From: Poriferisodalis multihospitum
GTDB taxonomy: Bacteria > Actinomycetota > Acidimicrobiia > Acidimicrobiales > Poriferisodalaceae
Length of the DNA: 20,998 nt
NCBI GenBank assembly: GCA_028278755.1
Contig: JAPYOI010000254.1
Span: 1-20,998, forward strand
Direction of reading: 5' to 3'
The notes under the pieces are model-generated. The model did no database searches. It had not been told where the DNA came from and saw only the letters and a program-made list of their open reading frames with translations. The position numbers and the translations under genes were made by a program. Shown piece by piece: positions 8,156-15,800 of the stretch (position 1 is its first letter; every line of letters begins with the position of its first letter).

Positions 8156-9085
8156 TCAGCCGGTGCGTGCGCGACGTCCGCCCCGTCGGCGGGGACGATC
8201 GCCGGACCCTGCGCCAGGAGCACTGTCAGCCCCCATTGCGCTGCGGTCGCGGTGCTCGGAGATCCACGCCGCGCAGTTCTCGTCGTTGCCCGCCAAGACG
8301 TCGCCTGCCATGACTGCGGCCTTCACATCGGCATGCAGCGGGTTCATAATGGCCGATGTCATCCCGGCCCCGATCGCCATAGCCAGGAAGGTGCCGGTGA
8401 TGATGTGGCGGTTGGGCAGGCCGAAGCTCACATTGGATGCCCCACACGTCGTGTTCACGCCCAGTTCGTCACGCAGCCGGCGCACCAGATGGAATACCTG
8501 CCGTCCTGCCGTGGCCATGGCGCCTATCGGCATGACCAACGGGTCCACCACCACGTCTGCGGTGGGAATGCCGTAGTCGGCTGCGGCACTCACAATCCGT
8601 TTCGCCACGTCGAAGCGGACATCAGGGTCCTCGCTGATGCCGGTCTCGTCGTTGGAGATGGCGACCACTGCCGCTCCGGCCCGCGCCACCAGCGGGAGCA
8701 CCCGCTCCATCACCTCCGGTTCTCCGGTCACCGAGTTGATGAGGGGCTTGCCCACGTAGGCGTCCACGCCAGCTTCGAGCGCCTCGATGATCGACGAATC
8801 GATACTGAGCGGAACATCGGTGACCGACTGCACCAGCTTCACCGCCGAAGCGAGCAGTGCAGGCTCGTCGGCGAGCGGTACGCCGGCATTGACATCGAGC
8901 ATGTGGGCGCCGGCCGTCACCTGGGCGAGCGCGTCTGCTTCGACCCGGCTGAAGTCGCCCTCCTTCATCTCCTCAGCAAGCAGCTTGCGACCGGTGGGAT
9001 TGATGCGCTCGCCGATCATCACGAACGGCCGGCCGAAGCCGATCACCACCTCACGCGAGGCGGAGCTGACAACGGTGTCGGTCAC
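8156..9085 (-). CDS. Pterin-binding methyltransferase, methyl-corrinoid:tetrahydrofolate type (MtgA/MeTr-like)
   Basis: This 309-residue cytoplasmic enzyme has a pterin-binding TIM barrel like those of MeTr/AcsE, MtgA and the folate domain of MetH. Visible motifs are GERINPTG (25-32), LDVNAG (63-68), LSIDSS (93-98), KPLINSVTGE (113-122), AISNDETG (132-139) and DPLVMPIG (181-188). In this context it would move the methyl group from methyl-Co(III) corrinoid protein to tetrahydrofolate. The reverse direction is chemically possible. The start is the GTG at 9085, overlapping the DUF1638 stop (GTGA). The longer open frame to 9697 is only the antiphase shadow of the DUF1638 gene, since its first 200 or so residues are Arg-rich and unlike any domain. 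The last 35 or so residues form a basic Gly/Arg-rich tail outside the barrel. Confidence 0.92.
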   Translation of the reverse strand: MTDTVVSSASREVVIGFGRPFVMIGERINPTGRKLLAEEMKEGDFSRVEADALAQVTAGAHMLDVNAGVPLADEPALLASAVKLVQSVTDVPLSIDSSIIEALEAGVDAYVGKPLINSVTGEPEVMERVLPLVARAGAAVVAISNDETGISEDPDVRFDVAKRIVSAAADYGIPTADVVVDPLVMPIGAMATAGRQVFHLVRRLRDELGVNTTCGASNVSFGLPNRHIITGTFLAMAIGAGMTSAIMNPLHADVKAAVMAGDVLAGNDENCAAWISEHRDRSAMGADSAPGAGSGDRPRRRGGRRARTG

Positions 9086-9930
9086 GCGGGCACCTGGTGC
9101 TCGTCGTTGTGTCTTGGCGCAGCGAGCTCGGAATGCACTGTGCTGCGCCTCGGCGCAGCGACGCTGGTCAGCGTGGTCTCGAGATCGCCGTAGCCCGTCT
9201 CGACGATCTCTAGTGGCAGGCCGAGGCGTTCGGCCCCGGCGCGTGCACAGGCCTCGACGCGTGCGCGCTGCGAGCCATCCGGCGTCTGGGTCAGCAGCAC
9301 CACGCGGCGGTAGTTGCCGAAATAGAGCTCTGCAAGCTCGGGATGATCGGCAATGCCGAGGCCTTTCCAGACCAGCAGATCGAAGTGACGGGCGAGATAG
9401 TCGGTCAGGTAGAAGGTCGCCGGTTCGGCCTCGGACATCTCGTCGAATCGCGGGGCGGTGGCGAAGAACTCGTAGCAGTGAGCTCCCGGCACCCGAGTCA
9501 TCGAGGGCCCGTTGCCCGCCGCATGAGCGCGCTCGAACTCGGCGCACAGGTCGTCGATGGCGCCGGCACTGCCGCAGTCTCCATAGCCGAGGAGTATCTG
9601 TTCGTAGGTTCGACCCTGCCGCGCGAGCCGGTCCAGCCGCGCGCGCACTTCCGGCGCGATGAGCGCAGGACGGTTGTGCAGCTTCGCCGGCAGGCACTCC
9701 ACGTCGATGTGCTCCAGGCCTCCGGTGCCGACGATCGCCTGCAGCTCGTTGGCGAGTGCGCCGCAGCCGAGCACCAGCACGCGGCGCGACGGGCCTTCGG
9801 CTGAGGCGCGGGCAGACGGCCGCGGTGCGCGCCGTGCGGCCGCCGGTTTCGCTGCAGCCTCGGCTGTCCGGCGCGCACGCGAGCGCCGCCGGCGGCGAGC
9901 GGTCGATTCCGGGGACGAGGTGGCCGTCAT
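9082..9930 (-). CDS. DUF1638 protein in corrinoid methyltransferase operon
   Basis: This 283-residue protein has no established function. A 50-residue low-complexity N-terminus rich in Arg, Ala and Pro (ARRRRRSRARR at 11-21) precedes a compact domain. The domain shows the DUF1638 pattern: LGCGALANELQ (54-64), LPAKLHNRPALI (80-91), YGDCGSAG (116-123) and GAHCYEF (149-155). Cys56, Cys79, His85, Cys119, His151 and Cys152 are candidate metal or corrinoid ligands. From general knowledge, DUF1638 proteins often sit beside corrinoid methyltransferase genes in methanogens and bacteria, which suggests a role in methyl transfer or cofactor handling, but this is inference. I start at ATG 9930, one base after the corrinoid protein stop (TGA-G-ATG). 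The frame extends to 10011, but that part would overlap the previous gene. The stop overlaps the pterin methyltransferase start. Confidence 0.8.
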   Translation of the reverse strand: MTATSSPESTARRRRRSRARRTAEAAAKPAAARRAPRPSARASAEGPSRRVLVLGCGALANELQAIVGTGGLEHIDVECLPAKLHNRPALIAPEVRARLDRLARQGRTYEQILLGYGDCGSAGAIDDLCAEFERAHAAGNGPSMTRVPGAHCYEFFATAPRFDEMSEAEPATFYLTDYLARHFDLLVWKGLGIADHPELAELYFGNYRRVVLLTQTPDGSQRARVEACARAGAERLGLPLEIVETGYGDLETTLTSVAAPRRSTVHSELAAPRHNDEHQVPA

Positions 9931-9931
9931 C

Positions 9932-10654
9932 TCATGCAGCGGCTGCGCGCCGGGCTTTGATGAGGTCTGTGGCGGTCTCCGCCGCGACGGCAGCATCGCG
10001 GCAGTAGGCATCGGCGCCCACAGCTTCGCCGAACTCCTGGTTCAGCGGGGCGCCGCCGACGATGACGAGGTAGTCGTCGCGCAGGCCCTGCTCGATCAGC
10101 GTGTCGACCACCACCTTCATGTACGGCATGGTCGTGGTCAGCAGCGCTGACATGCCCAGGATGTCGGGCCGATGCTCAGCCAGGGCGCCGAGGAACTCAT
10201 CGACGTCAGTGTTGATCCCCAAGTCCACTACCTCGAAGCCCGCACCCTCGAGCATCATTCCCACCAAGTTCTTGCCGATGTCATGGATGTCGCCCTTGAC
10301 GGTGCCGATCACGATCTTGCCGATCGGTTCCGCGCCGGTCTCCGCAAGCAGTGGCCGCAGCACCGCCATGCCGGCCTTCATGGCGTTGGCCGCGAGCAGC
10401 ACTTCGGGAACGAACAGGATCCCGTCGCGAAAATCGATCCCGACGATGCGCATGGCCTCGACCAGCGCCTCATTGAGGACCTTGTCGGCCCCCCAGCCGC
10501 GCCCGAGCAACAGCTCGGTGCCTTCGACGATCTCGGGGCCGAGCCCGTCATAGAGATCGTCATGCATCTGTGCGATGAGATCGTCGTCGTCGAGGGCTGA
10601 GAGGTCGATGTCCTCATCAGCATCGGCGCTGTCGACGGTTGCCGCATCGGCCAT
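9932..10654 (-). CDS. Corrinoid (B12-binding) methyl-carrier protein, MttC/MtgC-like
   Basis: This 240-residue carrier shuttles methyl groups on a cobalamin-type cofactor between the MttB-like and pterin methyltransferases. An acidic N-terminal stretch of about 25 residues leads into a helical cap domain (FVPEVLLAANAMKAGM at 81-96). The Rossmann-type B12-binding domain follows, with the base-off/His-on signature GDIHDIGKNLV, in which H124 would be the lower cobalt ligand and D122/G127 are conserved. LGMSALLTTTM and IVGGAPLN follow, as in MttC, MtgC and MetH. Two ATGs are in frame: 10678 and 10654. GAGGGGG at 10661-10667 is 6 bases before ATG 10654, so I take that start. It is the first gene of the five-gene operon, 1 base before DUF1638 and 240 bases downstream of proS. 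Confidence 0.93.
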   Translation of the reverse strand: MADAATVDSADADEDIDLSALDDDDLIAQMHDDLYDGLGPEIVEGTELLLGRGWGADKVLNEALVEAMRIVGIDFRDGILFVPEVLLAANAMKAGMAVLRPLLAETGAEPIGKIVIGTVKGDIHDIGKNLVGMMLEGAGFEVVDLGINTDVDEFLGALAEHRPDILGMSALLTTTMPYMKVVVDTLIEQGLRDDYLVIVGGAPLNQEFGEAVGADAYCRDAAVAAETATDLIKARRAAAA

Positions 10655-10660
10655 GCTTTG

Positions 10661-10667
10661 CCCCCTC
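10661..10667 (-). promoter_or_regulatory. Strong ribosome binding site for the corrinoid protein gene
   Basis: GAGGGGG on the minus strand sits 6 bases before ATG 10654 and inside the longer frame that begins at ATG 10678. It favours the shorter start. Confidence 0.65.
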
Positions 10668-10686
10668 GCCATGGTCATGACGTGTG

Positions 10687-10894
10687 CCGGGCACCCCCGT
10701 CCCGGTCAACTGTCCAAGATTCAGCATGGGTCCTGCGGCCAAGTCGTTCCGCTGTGCTGTTCAGCATCTTGCTGTTCCGCATAGTGGAACTGTGCCGCAG
10801 AACGGTACAGCAGTACGGTACCACGAACCCTTCCGGAACAGCGACATACGAGCACGTGAATTCAAGGCGACATGCCGGCGTCTGCTGGCGTGTT
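10687..10894 (-). promoter_or_regulatory. Leader and putative control region of the corrinoid operon, with short repeats
   Basis: This is the noncoding interval between proS and the first operon gene. Plus-strand positions show TGCTGTTC twice (10755-10762 and 10770-10777, 15-bp period) and GTTCCGC twice (10746-10752 and 10774-10780). There is an inverted repeat GTTCC-N7-GGAAC (10774-10790), ACGGTAC twice (10802-10808 and 10815-10821, 13-bp period) and the palindrome TTCCGGAA (10831-10838). A CCGGG/CCCGG hairpin lies at 10687-10705. I found no convincing -35/-10 pair and no cobalamin-riboswitch B12-box. Clustered half-sites suggest a regulator binding region; its identity is unknown. Confidence 0.4.
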
Positions 10895-12607
10895 TCAGCG
10901 GCGATGCGCGTCGATCTCTCCGGCTGTCACGGCCGCCGCCTCGGCCACTGTGAGCAGGCGCGTCTCGCGGGTTGCGCGTTCGGTCAGCTCCACGTTGCCC
11001 TCCGCCAGGCTGCGCGCGCCGACCGTGAGCCGGTAAGGCACGCCGACGAGCTCCGCATCTGCCAGCTTTACACCGGGCCGCAGCGGACGATCGTCGTAGA
11101 GGCAGTCGACACCGAGCGCAGCCAGTTCGCGCTCGAGCCTCTCGCCTGCTGCCGATTGGTCTTCATCGGCAGGATCGAGCACGGTGATGACCGCCTCGAA
11201 CGGCGCGACACCGACCGGCCAGCACAGGCCCCGCTCGTCGTAATGGGTCTCGGCCACCGCAGCCATCGCCCGCCCGATGCCGATGCCGTAGCTGCCCATG
11301 ATCGGAGTCTGGGCAATGCCGTCCGCATCCAGCACCGACACGCCCATCGCCTCGCAGTACTTGCGGCCCAGCTTGAAGATGTGGCCCGCCTCAATGCAGC
11401 GCACGATCTCCAGCGGCTTGCCGCACACGATGCAGGCCTCGCCTGCTGTGACCTCGCGCAGATCAGCCCACTGCGGATCGATGATGTCGCGCTCCACGTC
11501 CACGTGACGCAGGTGCCAGTCGTCCTCATTGGCGCCGGTGGTCATAGATCTGCGGCCCCGCAAGGCCTCATCTATGCAGATCGGTAGGCCCTCGACGCCG
11601 ACCGCCCCCAGGCTTCCGGGACTGGCTCCGAGCTGAGCCACCGTCTCGGACTCGGTGGCAGGACGCACATCGGTCGCGCCGCTGAAATCGGCCAACTTCT
11701 GCAGGTTGAGCTGGTGGTCGCCTCGCAGAACCACCAACGTGAGCTGATCGTCGAGAACCATGACCATCGTCTTGAGCTGCCGGTCGGCCGGTGCGCCGCC
11801 TTCGAAGGAAGCGAGCGCATCGATGGTGCGGACGCCTGGTGTCGCGAAGCGCTCAGGTGCGTCGCCGGAGGACGGATCATCGATGGGTGGCACTGACGCA
11901 CGGGCCCGCTCGATGTTGGCCCGGTACCCGCAGCCCGCACACCGCGCCACGTCGTCCTCACCTGCCGGCGACTCCACCATGAACTCGACGCTGGCATCGC
12001 CGCCCATGGCGCCCGAAGAAGCCTGTACGGCCATGGCATCGAGGTCGAGCCGCTTGAAGATCTTCTCGTATGCCTCGCGGTGCGCCTCGAAGGACACATC
12101 GAGACCTGCTTCGTCCATGTCGAAGCTGTACGAGTCCTTCATCATGAACTCGCGCACCCTCAGCAGGCCGCTGCGCGGGCGGGGCTCGTCACGGAATTTG
12201 GTCTGGATCTGGTACCAGGTTTGAGGCAGCTCCCGGTACGAACTCATCTCCGCCGCCAGCGCCGCGAAGACCTCTTCGTGCGTCATGCCCAGCACGACGT
12301 CTGCATCGTTGCGGTCGCGCAGGCGGAACATCTCTGAACCCATCACGTTCCACCGACCGCTGCGATGCCACAGATCAGCCGGGTGCATCGCAGGCAGCAG
12401 GAACTCCTGCGCGCCGATGGCATCCATTTCTGCTCTGACGACATCGGCCACTTTGTTGTGCACCCGCAGCCCGAGCGGCAGCAAGCTGTAGTGCCCCGAA
12501 TGCAGCTGCCGGATGAACCCAGCCCGCACGAGCAGCTGATGACTCACGGCGGTGGCGTCGCCAGGCGCATCACGCAGCGTCGGGATGAACGAATCAGACC
12601 ATCGCAT
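10895..12607 (-). CDS. proS: Prolyl-tRNA synthetase (bacterial type, with editing insertion)
   Basis: This cytoplasmic enzyme charges tRNA-Pro with proline and edits mischarged alanine. At 570 residues it has the normal length for bacterial ProRS. Class II motifs are clear: the motif 2 region FRDEPRPRSGLLRVREF (138-154) and motif 3 GSYGIGIGR (438-446). Between them lies the YbaK-like editing insertion (about 255-370), with RQLKTMVM carrying the Lys (K279) expected for deacylation and GDHQLN after it. CxxC pairs are at 223/226 and 392/395. The C-terminal anticodon-binding domain ends in AGEIDAHRR. The ATG has no Shine-Dalgarno match, but a TACGCT box lies 8-13 bases upstream, which suggests a leaderless transcript. 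It shares the 229-base divergent region with the helicase gene. Confidence 0.97.
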   Translation of the reverse strand: MRWSDSFIPTLRDAPGDATAVSHQLLVRAGFIRQLHSGHYSLLPLGLRVHNKVADVVRAEMDAIGAQEFLLPAMHPADLWHRSGRWNVMGSEMFRLRDRNDADVVLGMTHEEVFAALAAEMSSYRELPQTWYQIQTKFRDEPRPRSGLLRVREFMMKDSYSFDMDEAGLDVSFEAHREAYEKIFKRLDLDAMAVQASSGAMGGDASVEFMVESPAGEDDVARCAGCGYRANIERARASVPPIDDPSSGDAPERFATPGVRTIDALASFEGGAPADRQLKTMVMVLDDQLTLVVLRGDHQLNLQKLADFSGATDVRPATESETVAQLGASPGSLGAVGVEGLPICIDEALRGRRSMTTGANEDDWHLRHVDVERDIIDPQWADLREVTAGEACIVCGKPLEIVRCIEAGHIFKLGRKYCEAMGVSVLDADGIAQTPIMGSYGIGIGRAMAAVAETHYDERGLCWPVGVAPFEAVITVLDPADEDQSAAGERLERELAALGVDCLYDDRPLRPGVKLADAELVGVPYRLTVGARSLAEGNVELTERATRETRLLTVAEAAAVTAGEIDAHRR

Positions 12608-12614
12608 CCGACGC

Positions 12615-12645
12615 AGCGTAAGCGAGCAACCGCGTTGCGATGCAA
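12615..12645 (-). promoter_or_regulatory. Putative promoter of proS, leaderless type
   Basis: On the minus strand TTGCAT (12645-12640) and TACGCT (12620-12615) resemble -35 and -10 boxes with a 19-base spacer, slightly long. The -10 box ends 7 bases before the proS ATG, and there is no ribosome site. Initiation would therefore fall at or next to the start codon, as in many actinobacterial leaderless mRNAs. Confidence 0.4.
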
Positions 12646-12734
12646 TGCGTGTCCAGTACCCTCAATCTGCGTAGCCGGCGACTGCACACCGGCGACCATG
12701 CATCGGTCGTGCGGTCTCGGCAGCGGACCAGGGC

Positions 12735-12759
12735 CACAGTGCCGACCACGGTGACTGTG
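12735..12759. repeat. Inverted repeat in the proS/helicase divergent region
   Basis: CACAGT and ACTGTG form 6-bp arms around a 13-base spacer, in the noncoding gap about 80 bases upstream of the helicase start. It could be an operator for the helicase gene. A chance match is quite possible in DNA of this composition. Confidence 0.2.
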
Positions 12760-12836
12760 TCCGCAACAGGTCCTGCATCAACAGTTCGGGCCATGCCCCA
12801 AGCGCAGTCCGGACAGGCGCTGCAGCGCACCTGCCC

Positions 12837-15800
12837 GTGCCCCTGCATGACGCGATGAGCGACGAAGACTCACCGACCCATACTCCGAACCGGGGCGCGC
12901 CGGCGCTTCAGCAGCTCGCGCCTGCCGATGACATCGCTCGCAACGGCGACATCTCGGATTCCGCCACAGGGTCCAACGGCACAGGGCGCAATGGCCCCGG
13001 GCTCATCGGCACAGGGGTCTCTGCGCTCGCAACGATGCGCTGGTCCCAGATAGCGCGTCTTGTCTGGGCCGAGGCGCAAGGCACCGCCGGGAACGACGAC
13101 GTCGCCGCGCTGGAGACCGACCGGCTGCGCTGGGAACGAGTTCTTCTGGATCTGCTCGACCAGACGGAATCCTCGCTGTCGGGGGCCCGACGGCTGCCCC
13201 GGCCGATCCGCCGGCAAGTCGTGCGAGACTTCGAAACCGATTTCTCCGAGCTTGCCGCTGCCTACGAGCGCCTGACGGGCCTCGATGCCACCGAGTCGCC
13301 CGATGACGCAGCCTCGGATCCAGGCACCGGCGATGCCGCAGCAGGTCCGCTGCCCGAACCGGCCGCACTGCAGCTGTCGTGGCAACCGGGCCGGATCGTT
13401 GCGTGGGCCGCAGGCGCCGGCACCGACCCCGACCCCACCGATCGGATCATGGACCGCCTGGTGGCCACCGGAGCCCCAGACAGCGTCTGGCGCCCCCATC
13501 CGAACATCAAGCTGCCGGGCGGGATGAGCGCCGAGGCACTGGTGGCTGATGTCGGCGACGTCCTGGGCTGGCTGGTCGGCCTCAACGGTCCGGCGGCCAG
13601 CAGCTCGGCCGGCTCATCGCCCACATCCGGGAGCTCTCCCGCTGAGCTGGCCGGCAGCGATCCAGCCAGCGACGACGAGTCCCTGCACGGCAACGAGCAG
13701 ATCGATGCTGCCGAGAGCAGCCCGAACAGCGACCTTCTGCTCGGTGCCAGCGCACTCTGGCTGCGAACCGCGGCCAGGACGGCGGTGGAACTGGTGGCGG
13801 GAGGGCGAACGGTGCCCCGGCTCCACCGAGTCCGCAAGCGCCGCAACCGCAAGCGGCCCGACACCGCGGAATTCTCAGTGCAGTGGCAGCCAGCCTCGCC
13901 GCCAGCAGACCGACTGGCGGCGCTCATCGACTGCCTGCCAGGTGCAGTGGCCGCACCCGAACCCAAGTCAGAGGCGCGTACCACGGTGCAGTCGGCCCTG
14001 TCCGGCATGGTCGACGCGATTGTGACGAGTGCCGCGAAGCGGCTCGATGTTCCTGCGGCATCGCCCGAGCCTCGGAGCCGGGCGGAGATGGCCGAGGCCT
14101 TCCTGGCGTATCTCGACGGCACCCGCTTTGTCGGCTCGGCAACTCAGGGTTCCGATCTGGCCCGGCGCATCGAGCTGTGGGCCAGGCCGGTGACTGGTGC
14201 CGCCCGGCAATCGCTGGTCGTCCGGTTGGACGAACCCGACGACGCCGGGGCGTGGCACATGGAGGTGCTCGCCACCAGTCCAGAAGGAGTGACCGAGCCC
14301 GTCGAGGTCGCGATGGTGAGCGGCGTCAGCTCGCATCGCACCGAAGTGCGCGATCAGCTCACCCGCCTCGAACGGCTGCTGCCGGTGCTGATGCGTCCCG
14401 GCGGCAAACGGCGCGGCGAAGTGATCCTCAGCCAAGACGAGGCATGGGAGCTGATGTCGGCGACGGGGCCGGCGCTGCAGTCCGCAGGCTTCAAGGTCGA
14501 GGTGCCGAACCTCTCCCGCGAGCGCCCGGCCCCCTCGCTCCGACTCACCGCCGCCGAGGACGCCGACAGCGCCCTGGGGGCACAGCAGCTCACCGCCGTG
14601 AGCTGGACAGCGGTCTTCGGAGACGTGGAGCTGACCGCAGATCAGATTCATGAACTGGCCTCCCAAGCACGGCCGCTTGTACGCGACCGGGGCCAGTGGA
14701 TTGCGCTGGATCACGCCGACCTCGCCGAGGCGGCCGCCGCGCTCGCCGAGCGCGCAGAGGTCACTGCCCTCACCGGATCGCAGATGCTGCGCCAGGTACT
14801 GGGCCTCGAGGGCCCGTCGGTGCGCGGCGGCATCACCATCTCCGGCAGCGGCTGGGCGGCCGATCTGCTGCGCTCTGCGTCGGAGATCTCGTCCGCGCCC
14901 CGGGCCAGCCCCGAGGGTTTCGTAGGCGAGCTGCGCAACTACCAGGCCGAGGCGGTTGCCTGGTTGGAATTTCTGGACGGAGCCGGCCTCGGGGGCTGTC
15001 TCGCCTTGGACATGGGTCTGGGGAAAACCCCCACGGTGCTCGCTCGTATTGCTGCAGACCAGCAACAGGGCCCGGCTCTGGTCATCGCGCCGCCAGCTGT
15101 CGTCAGCAACTGGGCAGCCGAAGCGGCGCGCTTCACACCGGGGCTGTCGACGATCATTCATCACGGCCCCGCCCGGCGTGAGCCCGCAGAGCTGGTCGAG
15201 GCGCTGCGCGAGAGCGCCGGCACTGATGACCATGATGCGGCCGAGAACGGGCAGATCGATGTGGTGATCACCACCTATGGCACTGCCGTGCGCGACATCG
15301 ACGCCCTCCAGGAGGTGCACTGGGACCGGATCGTGGTTGATGAGGCGCAGGTCATCAAGAACCACACCAGCGAGACCGCCAAGCAGCTGCGCCGGCTGTC
15401 AGCCCGGATCCGCCTTGCCTTGACCGGGACCCCCATCGAGAACGGCCTCGGCGACCTCTGGGCGATCATGGACTTCTGCAATCCAGGCCTGGTCGGCTCC
15501 AGAACACCCTTCATCGCACAGTTGCAGCGTCCCGGCGACGCACGCGGCGCCGCCGAATCGGCCTTGCATGCGCTCAATGGCGTGCTGGTTTTCCGTCGGA
15601 CCAAGGCAGAGCCGCTGATCGCGGCCGAGCTGCCCGACCGCATCGACGAGCTCGCGCACTGCGCAATGACACCAGAGCAGATCGGCCTGTACCAAGCAGT
15701 GCTCGACCAGCTGATCGTCGACACGGCGGAGAGCGAGCAAGCGGGCGAGAGGCGCAAGGGGGCAGTGCTGGCCGCCATTACGGCCCTCAAGCAGATCTGT

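Noticed and set aside
8146..8223. Upstream GTG (8223) as start of the RACo-type activator
   Set aside because: It would overlap the preceding gene by 68 bases and add 26 residues before the ferredoxin domain; GTG 8145 has a well placed GGAG.
6376..9193. Long plus-strand open frames (416 and 503 codons) opposite the activator and pterin methyltransferase genes
   Set aside because: The minus strand encodes recognisable enzymes throughout; the plus-strand products are His/Arg-rich with no family resemblance.
9086..9697. N-terminal extension of the pterin methyltransferase to 9697
   Set aside because: The extra 204 residues are the antiphase reading of the DUF1638 gene and are Arg-rich; GTG 9085 gives the normal family length.
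10862..10892. Terminator after proS
   Set aside because: GCCAGC/GCCGGC has a mismatch in a 6-bp stem and no T-run follows on the minus strand, so it is too weak to call.
10655..10894. Cobalamin riboswitch upstream of the corrinoid operon
   Set aside because: Expected from function, but I see no B12-box-like sequence or the long paired structure, and the 240-base gap holds only short repeats.
10684..10953. Small open frame in the operon leader
   Set aside because: It runs through the repeat cluster into the proS 3' end on the opposite strand, with no ribosome site and no recognisable product.
12594..12858. Small open frames on both strands in the proS/helicase gap
   Set aside because: They overlap each other and the flanking genes, lack ribosome sites and show no domain.
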